Positions 17,631 through 27,151 of a DNA stretch of 64,000 nucleotides are shown in pieces. Position 1 is the stretch's first letter. The number at the start of each line of letters is the position of its first letter. The stretch lies in assembly GCA_002840735.1 (NCBI GenBank), contig PHBY01000001.1, forward strand, positions 248,001-312,000, given 5' to 3'. The translations under genes were made by a program, and so were the position numbers. The stretch is from Chloroflexi bacterium HGW-Chloroflexi-2. Lineage in GTDB: Bacteria > Chloroflexota > Anaerolineae > Anaerolineales > Anaerolineaceae. Below the pieces are notes generated by a model. That model did no database searches, had not been told where the DNA came from, and worked only from the letters and a program-made list of their open reading frames with translations.

Positions 17631-17733
17631 TGTGCCCTCAGAAGGAATTATGCTTTGATTTATTATAATCTTTGTTGATTGTACAGTTTGTAAATTTTGG
17701 ATTTTCACAGATCGGTGTTAAAATCATTGGGTC

Positions 17734-18696
17734 ATGAATAATATTTTGTACCCTTTTCTTTTAGAACCAACGATTAAGAATTATGTGTGGGGAGGTCAGA
17801 ATTTCTCACGCTTTTTGCACAATAATCCTGATCCAACACAACCAGTTGCAGAAATCTGGACGATCTATAACCATAACAGAATCCGTAACGGGTATCTTTC
17901 AGGAAAAACCCTCCAGGATTTGGTCAGAAATTTTGGAACTGCACTTTTAGGAAACTTCTACAATTCAAACTCTTTTGAGAATTTTCCACTTTTAATTAAA
18001 TTGTTGGATAGCCAGCAATGGTTATCCGTGCAGGTACATCCGAATGACGATCAAGCCGTAAACCTCGAAGGCAATGGGTTTAATGGAAAGACAGAGGGTT
18101 GGTTCATCCTCGATGCTGACCCAGGGGCTCAATTGATCGCAGGTATAAAACCTGGGATGGACAAAGGAGAATTGGCAACAAGCATCCAGAATGGAACGAT
18201 TACTTCTCAATTACAATATCATTCCATTCACAAAAATGATTACATCTTCATACCTGCCGGCACCATCCATGCATTAGGACCTGGAGTGCGTGTTTACGAG
18301 ATACAACAAAATTCAGATGTGACCTATCGTGTTTATGATTGGGATCGCCCAGCATCTGCAGGTCGCCCTTTACACATTGAAAAATCCATCGCAGTAGCAA
18401 ATACCGCTTCTCAAAGTCAACTTCATAAATCGTTGGATTTACCCTACCAAAATATTTTTAGCTGTGAATATTTTTCATTGGATTTACATCATTCTGAAGG
18501 GCAAAAAATTGAGCTAGATCCAAATCAAGACACATTTCATGCGCTGACAGTTATCCAGGGTGTTGCTGAATTTTCTGGACCAGATACCCAATTTTCTATA
18601 AACCAATATGAAAGTGTACTGGTTCCCGCCAATTATCCGTCCTACCAGTTGTCTGGGAAATTTAAAATTCTTAAAGCTAGTTTGAATAGGAATTAA
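17734..18696 (+). CDS. manA: mannose-6-phosphate isomerase, class I
   Basis: 320 residues, the short Bacillus-type ManA cupin enzyme that interconverts fructose-6-phosphate and mannose-6-phosphate. The zinc site is visible as SVQVHPND and GKTEGWFILD, and the later IPAGTIHALGPG and EIQQNSDVTYRVYDWDR segments are diagnostic. It feeds mannose-6-phosphate toward GDP-mannose; gmd, which uses GDP-mannose, lies at 41738. mnmA follows after 6 bases, so both are probably on one transcript. It diverges from the aminotransferase-fold gene with ~100 bases between the starts. Confidence 0.92.
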   Translation: MNNILYPFLLEPTIKNYVWGGQNFSRFLHNNPDPTQPVAEIWTIYNHNRIRNGYLSGKTLQDLVRNFGTALLGNFYNSNSFENFPLLIKLLDSQQWLSVQVHPNDDQAVNLEGNGFNGKTEGWFILDADPGAQLIAGIKPGMDKGELATSIQNGTITSQLQYHSIHKNDYIFIPAGTIHALGPGVRVYEIQQNSDVTYRVYDWDRPASAGRPLHIEKSIAVANTASQSQLHKSLDLPYQNIFSCEYFSLDLHHSEGQKIELDPNQDTFHALTVIQGVAEFSGPDTQFSINQYESVLVPANYPSYQLSGKFKILKASLNRN

Positions 18697-18702
18697 AGGA
18701 AT

Positions 18703-19788
18703 ATGACCGAAAAAAAACCAACCATTCTCGTCGCTGTCAGTGGCGGCGTTGATAGTTCTGTCGTCGCTGCCATGCTGGCAGAGCAGGGATATCCCATCAT
18801 CGGTGTCATGCTGCATCTGTGGAGTGAAGCTGGCAAAGAATGTGAAAACAAGTGTTGCACTCCACAATCCATGGAAGAAGCCCGTAAATCGGCTGAAACC
18901 ATTGGTTATCCTTTTCATGTGATAGATGCTGCTGAAATTTTTAGAAAACAAATCGTGCAATATTTTCTGGATGAATACGGAAAAGGCAAAACCCCCAATC
19001 CCTGTGTAGTCTGCAATAAGGACATTAAATGGGGCTTGCTCTTTGATAAATTAAATGAATTTGGAGCCGATTATCTCGCTACCGGTCACTATGTCCGCTT
19101 GGATAAAGATAAAGATCCCAAAGTAAAAGTATTTAAAGCAAAAGACACATTGAAAGACCAATCCTATGTCATGTGCATGCTGCAACAGGAACAATTACAA
19201 AAAACGATGTTCCCGCTGGGTAATATGCTGAAAACCGAAGTACGTGAATTGGCCAGGAAATACAATCTTCCCATGGCTGAGAAGAAAGACAGCCAGGATC
19301 TCTGTTTTGTATCGGATGACAGCTACCGCGATTTTCTAGTAAGAAATGCCCCTGATATTGCCCAACCAGGGAACATTATGGATCGACATGGCAATCGATT
19401 AGGTCAACATCAAGGCCTTGCATTTTACACAATTGGCCAGCGCAAAGGAATTCGGATTGCTGCTCCTGAGCCTTTATATGTTCTGGAAAAAAATGCAAAC
19501 GAAAATATTCTGGTAGTTGGCTCAGCGGATGATTTGAACCAGAAAAAGATTCTGGTTAAAGATGTTAATTGGATCAGTGGCGAGATTCCCCCATCTCGAT
19601 TCGAAGCGGATGTTAAAATTCGCTATAAGGCTGATTACCAACGAGCAGAAATCACCCCTCAGGATCATACAAAAGTCGTCATTGAATTTGACAAACCTGT
19701 CAGAGATGCCACACCCGGTCAGTATGCTGTTTTTTACGATGGAGATGAATTACTGGGTGGTGGAGAAATCGAACATACGGTTTTTTAA
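18703..19788 (+). CDS. mnmA: tRNA-specific 2-thiouridylase MnmA
   Basis: 361 residues. It uses ATP and persulfide sulfur to make s2U34 in tRNAs for Lys, Glu and Gln. The PP-loop SGGVDSS is at residues 13-19. The catalytic pair is C101 (NPCVVCNKDIKWG) and C201 (SQDLCFV), the spacing of the E. coli enzyme. The C-terminal beta-barrel domain (YTIGQRKGI, then PGQYAVFYDGDELLGGGEI) is intact. It follows manA by 6 bases. Confidence 0.96.
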   Translation: MTEKKPTILVAVSGGVDSSVVAAMLAEQGYPIIGVMLHLWSEAGKECENKCCTPQSMEEARKSAETIGYPFHVIDAAEIFRKQIVQYFLDEYGKGKTPNPCVVCNKDIKWGLLFDKLNEFGADYLATGHYVRLDKDKDPKVKVFKAKDTLKDQSYVMCMLQQEQLQKTMFPLGNMLKTEVRELARKYNLPMAEKKDSQDLCFVSDDSYRDFLVRNAPDIAQPGNIMDRHGNRLGQHQGLAFYTIGQRKGIRIAAPEPLYVLEKNANENILVVGSADDLNQKKILVKDVNWISGEIPPSRFEADVKIRYKADYQRAEITPQDHTKVVIEFDKPVRDATPGQYAVFYDGDELLGGGEIEHTVF

Positions 19789-19891
19789 ATCTCTTACGAT
19801 TTCAGTGAACATTCATCTCCATTTGGAATGATAGTCTTTACATCATATTCATAATTCGAATAGTCAATTAATGATTGAATAAGGTATTACC

Positions 19892-19921
19892 TTTACTTAT
19901 CATTGATTATTATGGTATATT
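19892..19921 (+). promoter_or_regulatory. possible promoter of the DUF4395 gene
   Basis: TTTACT at 19892-19897 and TATATT at 19916-19921 with an 18-base spacer, 30 bases before the start codon at 19952. Match quality is moderate in an AT-rich region. Confidence 0.35.
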
Positions 19922-19951
19922 ATCTCAAATTAAATTAATACGGAGTTAATC

Positions 19952-20392
19952 ATGGATATAACAAAACAAAAACAAAAGGGAGTTCCATTTCCAATCGTTA
20001 CTTTGAACAGAGCTGTATTAACCTTTGGAGTATTAGTGTCTCTACTCACCCAACAGATCTGGATTATAACCATACTGTTCCTGATTATATTGCCGACCAC
20101 ATTATTTGGAAAAAGATTCAGCCTGGTCTATTATATTGGAAACATCCTATTCAAAAAACAAATACAAATTTCACAGTATGAAGACGCTGGTCTTCAACGC
20201 TTTAATAATACCATTGCTACAACCTTACTTGGCTTCAGTCAAATATCTTTTTTGGCTGGACAGTCCATCCTGGGTTGGATATTTGCATCCATGGTTATGC
20301 TAGCTTCAGGTGTTGCTTTGTTAGGTTTTTGTATAGGTTGTTTTTTGTATTACCAATTTAAAATTCAGCGTTATCGAATATTTGGTCCTTAA
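19952..20392 (+). CDS. DUF4395 family integral membrane protein
   Basis: 146 residues with about four hydrophobic segments (residues ~25-55, ~85-105, ~108-132). Features fitting DUF4395 are a short cytoplasmic start, VTLNRAVLTFGV, and a last segment GFCIGCFLYY with two cysteines near the membrane face. The family's function is not established; members often sit near thioredoxin-like or rhodanese genes. Here it stands alone and its last four bases overlap the end of iorB on the opposite strand. An ATG follows CGGAG. Confidence 0.7.
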   Translation: MDITKQKQKGVPFPIVTLNRAVLTFGVLVSLLTQQIWIITILFLIILPTTLFGKRFSLVYYIGNILFKKQIQISQYEDAGLQRFNNTIATTLLGFSQISFLAGQSILGWIFASMVMLASGVALLGFCIGCFLYYQFKIQRYRIFGP

Positions 20393-21015
20393 TCAGGTCT
20401 TTTCTGAATTGTTTTGTAACCAGAATCAAAAGCCTGCTCATTAAAGGAAATGTATTTCTGTGAAATTCTGGCTGCAATCACTTTTAACACCTCTTTTGGG
20501 TCAATCGCTAAAAGCGCCGTTAATGCACCCAACAAAACAACATTGGAAGCTTTTGGATACCCGATTTCTTCTGCAATATCCTGACCTTTTACCCAATAGG
20601 TGTTGGACGTGAATTTTTGCAAGCTCTCCTGGATATTTTCATCATCCGGATACACTGACAATCCTGAACTCACTGTGACCGGAACAATCGCATAGTCGTT
20701 AATCAAGATCATGCCATCCGGACTTATCTGTTCAATCGATCGCAAAGCCTCCAGTTTTTCAAAAGCAAGGATGATATCCGCCTCACCTTTCGTAATGATG
20801 GGTGAGTAGACATGTTCACCCCAACGAATGTATGAAATCACGTTGCCACCTCTTTGCGACATGCCGTGAATTTCTGCTTTTTTTACATCAAATCCCAACG
20901 CCATACCCAGGTCAGCGAGCACATTACTGGCAAGAATCGTCCCCTGCCCACCGACTCCAGTCAGTAAGAAATTGATGCCTTCGGGATATTTATTTTTTAA
21001 TTGTTTGATATCCAT
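20389..21015 (-). CDS. iorB: indolepyruvate:ferredoxin oxidoreductase, beta subunit
   Basis: 208 residues. This is the gamma-domain-type subunit of 2-oxoacid:ferredoxin oxidoreductases: the N-terminal LLTGVGGQGTILASNVLADLG glycine motif and GMSQRGGNVIS are characteristic. With the alpha subunit it oxidatively decarboxylates aryl pyruvates (indolepyruvate, phenylpyruvate, hydroxyphenylpyruvate) to aryl-acetyl-CoA, reducing ferredoxin. It starts one base after the iorA stop, so the two are cotranscribed and likely translationally coupled. Action on other 2-oxoacids cannot be excluded. Confidence 0.9.
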   Translation of the reverse strand: MDIKQLKNKYPEGINFLLTGVGGQGTILASNVLADLGMALGFDVKKAEIHGMSQRGGNVISYIRWGEHVYSPIITKGEADIILAFEKLEALRSIEQISPDGMILINDYAIVPVTVSSGLSVYPDDENIQESLQKFTSNTYWVKGQDIAEEIGYPKASNVVLLGALTALLAIDPKEVLKVIAARISQKYISFNEQAFDSGYKTIQKRPD

Positions 21016-21016
21016 T

Positions 21017-22858
21017 TCAACCCACTTCCGACTTTGTTAAAGCGATTACCTGATCTCGAAATAGAATTGCATCTCTGGGGCAAACCTGGGCACATATTTC
21101 ACAGCCCGTACATAACTCCTGATCGATGATAGCCAGTGGTCGATGATATTTAGGATCCAGTTCTTCGGATTTCAAAATAGCCGGACAACCAATTCGGAAA
21201 CAGACAGTACAACCATTACATTGATCGGTTACCTGTAAAGGTAGATATCGTTTTCTGGCAGAGGGTAGTAATGCACATTCTTCTCTTGTTATCAAAACAG
21301 CCGGTCCATCTTCTTTCATCCATTGTTTCAGGGTTTTTTCAATAACATCCACCTGGAAAGCCTCAACTGTCAACACCTTTTCTATCCCGCAGGCAAGCAC
21401 TAACTTTTCAATATCCAGTTCAATCGTTGCCTGATTCTGTAATGTAAATCCGGTGCCTGGATTTTCCTGATGACCTGTCATTCCCGTGACACGATTATCC
21501 ATGATGATGGTGATCACATTACTGCGATTGTAGGCAACGTTTATCAAAGCCGAAATGCCGGTATGGAAAAAGGTGGAATCTCCGATGACAGCTACATGCC
21601 GTTCCTGATCACCAGCAACGGCTGCCCCATGCGCTACTCCAATGCCGGCCCCCATACAACCACAGGTATCGATGGTTGATAACGGTGGCGCGACACCCAG
21701 GGTATAACAGCCAATATCGCCATTGACAGGCACCTTTAACTTGGATAAGACGTAAAATGAAGAACGATGTGGACAACCTGGACATAAAGTTGGGGGACGG
21801 GCTGGCAAAGGAACATTAAGATTGATTTGTTCCTGTTTTATGTCAACATTGATAAGCCCGGCCAGGTAAGCAGCATGCCTGACGATGGCTGAATTCAATT
21901 CTCCTGGTATGGGAAATATGGATTTGGTATGAGCATAGTCCGAATTTATTGGTTTTGCAGGTTTGTAAAGTTCAATACCCATTAATCGAACCTGATCTTC
22001 AATAAAGGGATCAAGTTCTTCTAAAACAATCACTTTTTCAACTGACTCACTAAAAGTTCGAATCATTTCTACCGGAAGCGGGTACACCATGCCCAACTTT
22101 AGAATACTGGCGTTCGGAAAAACCTCTCTGGCATATTGATAAGCAACCCCTCCGGTTATAATCCCAAGATCTTTACTGCGATATTCAATCCTGTTGTAAG
22201 GAAAATTTTCAGCAAACCTGGATAATTCACTTACTCTTTCTTCTATTACTGGATGGCGTCGGCGTGCATTTGCCGGGATCATCACATATTTTGCAGGGTT
22301 ACGGGGGTATTTTCCTTTTTCAGGAATTTGTTGCTGTTGCTCCGTTACTTCTACGGGAGAACTGGTATGACAGACGCGTGTCGTCATGCGCAATAGTACC
22401 GGCGTGTCGAATTGCTCGCTTAGATCAAAAGCTGCGATGGTGAAATCGCGCGCTTCCTGACTATCCGCAGGGTCCAGACATGGAATTCTCGAGAACTTAG
22501 CAAATTGGCGGTTGTCCTGCTCATTTTGCGAGGAATGCATGGAGGGGTCATCCGCTGAAACAATCACCAACCCGGCTTCCACTCCTGTCATAGCCACATA
22601 AAATAAAGCATCTGCTGCCACATTCAGACCGACATGTTTCATGGTTGAGATGGCGCGTTTGCCGGCATAAGCAGCCCCAATGGACACATCCAGGCCTACT
22701 TTTTCGTTGGTTGCCCATTCTGCATACGCATTTGGATATCGGGCAAAGGTTTCCATAATTTCAGTGCTGGGGGTTCCCGGATAACCGGAAGCGACGGAAC
22801 ATCCTGCTTCCCAGGCACCTCTGGCAACTGCTTCATTCCCTGATAAGATTCTTTTCAT
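21017..22858 (-). CDS. iorA: indolepyruvate:ferredoxin oxidoreductase, alpha subunit
   Basis: 613 residues, the usual IorA size. Residues ~1-180 are the pyrimidine-binding domain (GYPGTPSTEI), ~360-520 the thiamine-diphosphate domain (PGCPHRSSFY, CMGAGIGVAHG, GDSTFFHTG), and the C-terminus carries two [4Fe-4S] ferredoxin motifs (CNGCTVCFRIGCP and CTGCEICAQVCP). It is the catalytic, electron-delivering subunit. The start overlaps the upstream acyl-CoA synthetase gene by 26 bases, giving the order synthetase-iorA-iorB. That order fits aryl-acid formation from aromatic amino acids with ATP gain. Confidence 0.95.
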   Translation of the reverse strand: MKRILSGNEAVARGAWEAGCSVASGYPGTPSTEIMETFARYPNAYAEWATNEKVGLDVSIGAAYAGKRAISTMKHVGLNVAADALFYVAMTGVEAGLVIVSADDPSMHSSQNEQDNRQFAKFSRIPCLDPADSQEARDFTIAAFDLSEQFDTPVLLRMTTRVCHTSSPVEVTEQQQQIPEKGKYPRNPAKYVMIPANARRRHPVIEERVSELSRFAENFPYNRIEYRSKDLGIITGGVAYQYAREVFPNASILKLGMVYPLPVEMIRTFSESVEKVIVLEELDPFIEDQVRLMGIELYKPAKPINSDYAHTKSIFPIPGELNSAIVRHAAYLAGLINVDIKQEQINLNVPLPARPPTLCPGCPHRSSFYVLSKLKVPVNGDIGCYTLGVAPPLSTIDTCGCMGAGIGVAHGAAVAGDQERHVAVIGDSTFFHTGISALINVAYNRSNVITIIMDNRVTGMTGHQENPGTGFTLQNQATIELDIEKLVLACGIEKVLTVEAFQVDVIEKTLKQWMKEDGPAVLITREECALLPSARKRYLPLQVTDQCNGCTVCFRIGCPAILKSEELDPKYHRPLAIIDQELCTGCEICAQVCPRDAILFRDQVIALTKSEVG

Positions 22859-24977
22859 CTATACCTCCGTATAATCCAGCACTTTGTCTGAGAATCACTC
22901 TGCCATCCAATGCCAGACAGCCTTTTTCAAGCACCAATAATGGATTAATCTCAATTTCCTCAATTTTATCAAAATCCACAGCTAACTGACTTAATCTGAG
23001 TATGGTATCCACGACCGCATCAAGATCTGCTGGTTTCTGTCCTCGATACCCGGTTAATAACATTCCTGCTCGCGTGGTGTGGATCATGTCATAAGCATCA
23101 CTTCTGGTCATCGGAGCTACCCGAAACGAGACATCCTTGAATAATTCGACAAAAATTCCTCCCAACCCAAACATCATCATGGTACCAAATCCAGGATCAC
23201 GTTTCATTCCAATAATAACTTCCTGACCTCTTGGCGCCATTGCTTCGATAAGTACACCCTCCAGTCTTGCATCGGGCATCTTTTGTTTGATATTTACGAT
23301 CATTTCCCGGTAAGCTTCGATCACTGCTGCTTTGTCATTCAGCCCTAACTGAATACCACCCAGGTCAGATTTGTGCAGGATATCCGGAGAATTGATTTTC
23401 ATGACAACCGGATAGCCAATCGCATCTGCCAAATGACCTGCATCATCTTCGCTATGCGCGATATGCGCTGGAATTAGTGGTATTCCATAAGCCTGCAGGA
23501 GTGGGCGGGTAAGCGCTTCACCCATACTTCCAAGATGCAGCGCCTGGTCGATGGATGTTCGTACTACACCTGGATCAACATCCTTAAATGTTGCTGTTTC
23601 ATCAGTTGGCTTTGCGAGCCAATTCGCATAGACTTTCATCGCTCCCAGAATCGTTCCAACGCTCTCCGGAAATACAACCATCGGCACCTTACGACGATGC
23701 AGAAGTTTTCGGGGCTCTAATACCAGCGAATCTCCCATAAAAACGGCGATGACAGTTTTATCTGTGGATTCAGAAATGGTGGCAATTTTCTCAGCAACCT
23801 CGACTGGATTTACCAGGGCTTGCGGAACCAGAATGGGTATGACCACATCCACATTTGGATCATCCACCAATAATTGCATGGCTCTCTCATATTCGTGTGG
23901 TTCTGCCCCACCCAACATATCCACAGGATTGGCAACCTGTGCGCTGGGATTTAGCACTTCACGCAGCGCCTGCATGGTTTCAGGTTGCAAATCAGCCATC
24001 GTAAAACCATTATTCGCCAGACTATCAGATAATAAAGCAGCCGGACCTCCCGAATTTGTTAGGATGGCAACATTTTTTCCCTTAGGTAATGGTTGCAATG
24101 CCAAAGCTTGTGACACATCAAATAAATCATTAACAGCCTGAACCTCTACCACACCACTTTGAGCGAAAGCAGCCTGGTAGGCCGCATGACTACCCGCCAA
24201 CGAACCAGTATGTGAAGAGACTGCTCTGGCTCCTGCAGAGGTTCTTCCGGCTTTAAGCAATACAATCGGTTTCTTTTGGGTGACCTTTTTTGCAATAGAT
24301 ATGAACTTTTTCCCATCCTGTATCTGCTCGATATATGCTGTAATAACCTGAGTATGCGGATCATCGCCCAGGTATTCAATCATATCTGTCTCGGTGACAT
24401 CAGCTTCATTCCCCAAACTGAGAAAATGTGAAAAACCAATCCCTTTGCCTTTTACATAATCGACGACCCCACCCAGGACTGCCCCGGATTGTGACAAAAA
24501 GCCAATCCCACCGGTATCCGGCACACCGGAAATAAAGGTTGTATTTAACCCGGTATGCAAGCTCATCGTTCCAACACAATTGGGTCCAACCATACGCATG
24601 TCATGGTCTTTTACAAATTGCAGAATTCTTTGCTCTAAAGCTTCTCCCTGTGGACCTAATTCTTTAAACCCACCAGAGATCACTGTAATTGCCTTGATTC
24701 CTCTTTTTTCACAATCCTGGATAACTGGTAAGATGACACCAGCTGGTAAGACAATCACTGCCAGGTCAACAGGATCAGGAACACTCAGAATATCTGGATA
24801 ACAACGATATCCCAAAATTTCATCCACTTTCGGATTGACTGGATATATTCCCCCTTTGAATCCATATAAAGTCAGGTTTTTTACAATCCCATAACTGAGT
24901 TTATTGGGCTTGTTGGTGGCACCGATGATTGCCACACCGTTTGAGTCAAAGAATGGTTTTAAACGATCTTGCATCAA
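22833..24977 (-). CDS. acyl-CoA synthetase (ADP-forming), alpha-beta fusion
   Basis: 714 residues, the single-chain form in which the CoA-binding/ligase alpha part (~1-460) is joined to an ATP-grasp beta part (~480-714). The N-terminus shows a Rossmann CoA-binding domain (VAIIGATNKPNKLSYG). H256 in SHTGSLAG sits where the family's phosphohistidine lies. The ATP-grasp domain begins near GYPVVMKINSPDILHKSDLGG. The enzyme converts acyl-CoA, ADP and phosphate to free acid, ATP and CoA. Its overlap with iorA suggests aryl-acetyl-CoA as the physiological substrate, though acetyl-CoA is also used by relatives. Confidence 0.92.
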   Translation of the reverse strand: MMQDRLKPFFDSNGVAIIGATNKPNKLSYGIVKNLTLYGFKGGIYPVNPKVDEILGYRCYPDILSVPDPVDLAVIVLPAGVILPVIQDCEKRGIKAITVISGGFKELGPQGEALEQRILQFVKDHDMRMVGPNCVGTMSLHTGLNTTFISGVPDTGGIGFLSQSGAVLGGVVDYVKGKGIGFSHFLSLGNEADVTETDMIEYLGDDPHTQVITAYIEQIQDGKKFISIAKKVTQKKPIVLLKAGRTSAGARAVSSHTGSLAGSHAAYQAAFAQSGVVEVQAVNDLFDVSQALALQPLPKGKNVAILTNSGGPAALLSDSLANNGFTMADLQPETMQALREVLNPSAQVANPVDMLGGAEPHEYERAMQLLVDDPNVDVVIPILVPQALVNPVEVAEKIATISESTDKTVIAVFMGDSLVLEPRKLLHRRKVPMVVFPESVGTILGAMKVYANWLAKPTDETATFKDVDPGVVRTSIDQALHLGSMGEALTRPLLQAYGIPLIPAHIAHSEDDAGHLADAIGYPVVMKINSPDILHKSDLGGIQLGLNDKAAVIEAYREMIVNIKQKMPDARLEGVLIEAMAPRGQEVIIGMKRDPGFGTMMMFGLGGIFVELFKDVSFRVAPMTRSDAYDMIHTTRAGMLLTGYRGQKPADLDAVVDTILRLSQLAVDFDKIEEIEINPLLVLEKGCLALDGRVILRQSAGLYGGIDEKNLIRE

Positions 24978-25004
24978 TCTCTCCTAATGATAATTTTTCT
25001 GGGT

Positions 25005-25373
25005 TTAACCCCCAGCCTTTTTCACAACGTATCCTTTTCCCTGTAATAAGGGTAATGCAGAATCACGAACATCACCTTGAATTTCAATGATCCCATTTTT
25101 TACTGATCCACCAACCCCACAATGCTGCTTCAGTTCTTTGACCAGTTCTTTTAATAAATCTTCATCAGGTGGAAGTCCCTCGACCAGCGTGACCGATTTT
25201 CCCCCTCTTCCTTTGCGCTCTAAACGTAATCGAATAATGCCATCACGCTTTACAGATGGGCTATCTTTTTTCTTTTTGCATTGACAATTCTGAACAGGCT
25301 TTCCACAATTGGGACAGACTTTGCCGTGTTCGGTTGAATAAACTGTGCGATTTTCATCTCGATTAGCAGGCAT
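25005..25373 (-). CDS. yciH: SUI1/YciH-type translation factor
   Basis: About 122 residues from the ATG at 25373, chosen because TGAGGG lies four bases upstream and the protein then starts as MPANRDENRTVYSTE, like other YciH proteins; an in-frame ATG at 25403 would add ten residues. A small zinc-like motif (CPNCGKPVQNCQC) precedes the SUI1 fold (GKSVTLVEGL, LKELVKELKQHCGVGGSVK, then GDVRD). It resembles eukaryotic eIF1 and may influence start-codon fidelity; its bacterial role is not settled. Confidence 0.88.
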   Translation of the reverse strand: MPANRDENRTVYSTEHGKVCPNCGKPVQNCQCKKKKDSPSVKRDGIIRLRLERKGRGGKSVTLVEGLPPDEDLLKELVKELKQHCGVGGSVKNGIIEIQGDVRDSALPLLQGKGYVVKKAGG

Positions 25374-25570
25374 TAAACCCTCATTAACTACATTGTTTTT
25401 CATCCATGCTTGGTTGAATCAACTATAGAAAAAATAATTGCATAAACAAAGTTCGAATTTGTAAAGAAAACACTGGCTCTTTATAAATATAACCAGCTTG
25501 CATCCATTATACCGATGAAATGGAGATAAAAAAATCTTCAATGTAATTTAATTATTATTATTTTTGTCAA

Positions 25571-25621
25571 AAAAGAATGAATCAAAAACCGGTGTTTCAC
25601 CGGTTTTTGATTCATTCTTTT
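25571..25621. terminator. perfect 24-bp hairpin terminator at the end of the small heat-shock operon
   Basis: The left arm 25571-25594 and right arm 25598-25621 are perfectly complementary over 24 bases with a TTT loop. A-rich and T-rich ends make it work in either direction. The right arm overlaps the stop codon of the last small heat-shock gene (25620-25622). Confidence 0.85.
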
Positions 25622-26117
25622 ATTTCTTGACAATCGAGATTTTTTTCTTTTTTTGAGTTGGATCGGATATTTTTGGCAAATTAATGGTTAATACACCATT
25701 TTTAAACGTCGCCTCAATCTTACTATCATCAATATTTTCCTGAAGCGGGATATCCCGTCTGAATTGGCCTGAATATCTTTCGATCCGATGATATTGTCTA
25801 TCTTTCTCTTCTTTTTCTTCCTCTTTTTTGCCTGAGATGGAAAGTACATTACGACTGTAAGACAGATCAATGTCTTTTTCATCCATTCCCGGCAAGTCAA
25901 CGATCACAGTGTATTCTTGATCGGTTTCACTCAGGTCAATTCGGGGTAAGAAAATGTCGTTTTCCTCTAAAAGATCCAGTTCGAATGGGTTTCTCCAGAA
26001 AGAGTCCAGATATCGGTTCATTCGATCTCGAAATTGCCATAAAGGATCATCTGAAAAGCGAGCCAGATCACTTCTTTTCTCATCTCTTTTCCATGGAACC
26101 AAACTTTTCATAACCAT
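25620..26117 (-). CDS. small heat-shock protein, Hsp20/alpha-crystallin family (copy 3)
   Basis: 165 residues, start supported by AAAGGAGG five bases before ATG. The alpha-crystallin domain covers ~55-150 (LPRIDLSETDQEYTVIVDLPG, then ATFKNGVLTINLPK). The C-terminal tail is lysine-rich (QKKKKISIVKK) and contains an I-x-I-like ISI motif used for oligomer contacts. An unusually charged Lys/Glu stretch (KKEEEKEEKDRQ) lies in the middle of the domain. ATP-independent holdase chaperone; third gene of a tandem set, 24 bases after copy 2. Confidence 0.9.
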   Translation of the reverse strand: MVMKSLVPWKRDEKRSDLARFSDDPLWQFRDRMNRYLDSFWRNPFELDLLEENDIFLPRIDLSETDQEYTVIVDLPGMDEKDIDLSYSRNVLSISGKKEEEKEEKDRQYHRIERYSGQFRRDIPLQENIDDSKIEATFKNGVLTINLPKISDPTQKKKKISIVKK

Positions 26118-26141
26118 TTTGACCTCCTTTTAATTCTCTAC

Positions 26142-26555
26142 TTACTCCTTTGCAGCTTTAACTGAAATCTTTTGTGTTACTTTCTCAGATTTAGGTAGTA
26201 CCAGTTTTAATACGCCGTCCTTCACTTCCGCGACAATTTTTTCCTGGTCAATTTCGTTTGACAGGTTGAATTTCCTTCTGAAACCGCCAATACCATATTC
26301 AGCATACATCAATGAATAATCTTGCGGTTTTTCAGCCTGCACCTCAGCATCAATGGTGAGAACATTTTTCTCCAGAGTAATGTCGATAGAATTCTCATCC
26401 GCGCCGGGAATATCTGCCAGGATATGAATCGCATCATCGGACTCGTATATATCTACTCGCGGAACGTACATGCGACTTTCTCGAGTGCGTTCAGTCTGTT
26501 CCTGTTCTACAATTTCTTGTTTTTGTGTTTCAGGATTGGATAATTGTTCAGTCAT
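26142..26555 (-). CDS. small heat-shock protein, Hsp20 family (copy 2)
   Basis: 137 residues. The alpha-crystallin domain spans ~28-125 (MYVPRVDIYESDDAIHILAD, then GVLKLVLPKSE) and the C-terminus ends QKISVKAAKE. The N-terminal arm is short and Gln/Glu-rich. It sits 14 bases after copy 1 and 24 before copy 3, so the three form one transcript. The sequence differs enough from both neighbours to be an old paralogue rather than a recent duplicate, and may form mixed oligomers with them. Confidence 0.9.
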   Translation of the reverse strand: MTEQLSNPETQKQEIVEQEQTERTRESRMYVPRVDIYESDDAIHILADIPGADENSIDITLEKNVLTIDAEVQAEKPQDYSLMYAEYGIGGFRRKFNLSNEIDQEKIVAEVKDGVLKLVLPKSEKVTQKISVKAAKE

Positions 26556-26569
26556 AAATCACCTCCTGT

Positions 26570-27025
26570 TTATATTGCTTTAACCGTAATCTTGCGGGGT
26601 TTGTCTGATTCTGCTCTTGGTAACCAGACTTTCAATACCCCTTTTTCGTAATTGGCTTCTACTTTATCTACTTCAATCGCGAAAGGTAATTGAATGGTAC
26701 GTGTAAAACTTCCATATCCCCGTTCCTGACGATGATATCGAATATTTTCATCATCCACCGGTGCTTGTCTTGATCCACTGATTGTCAAGGTCTCACCCAC
26801 CACTTTGATATCCAGATCATCCACATTCATGCCAGGAATTTCAGCTGTGATGACCTGCCCAACGTCTGCCTTCGTCCAGACATTCATGGCTGGAAAATCG
26901 TGGCTGTTGATCGGGCGATCAATCAGACGATTCGTGAAGGCGCTATCAAACATCCGATTCATCTCTCTTTGTAATTTGTCCATTTCTTCCCATAAAGAAG
27001 GTGAAGATGTTCTTCTATATATCAT
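26570..27025 (-). CDS. small heat-shock protein, Hsp20 family (copy 1)
   Basis: 151 residues, first gene of the three-gene operon, with GAGGAGG seven bases before ATG. The N-terminal arm (SLWEEMDKLQREMNRMFD) is the classical bacterial class A type. The alpha-crystallin domain runs ~45-145 (FPAMNVWTKADVGQVITAEIPG, then NYEKGVLKVWLPRAE), ending in KPRKITVKAI. The upstream region is shared with a divergent ECF sigma gene and contains a direct repeat at 27152-27171. No CIRCE element is visible. Confidence 0.9.
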   Translation of the reverse strand: MIYRRTSSPSLWEEMDKLQREMNRMFDSAFTNRLIDRPINSHDFPAMNVWTKADVGQVITAEIPGMNVDDLDIKVVGETLTISGSRQAPVDDENIRYHRQERGYGSFTRTIQLPFAIEVDKVEANYEKGVLKVWLPRAESDKPRKITVKAI

Positions 27026-27151
27026 AAAAACCTCCTCGTTAATTGATTTTTTCTACTGCATAATTTATCTCGAAAATATTAGAAATGTACAAACAAAATA
27101 TTAAAAAAATGTAAAAAAATTTCTTAATTGATTAATTTTTGTACAATACTC

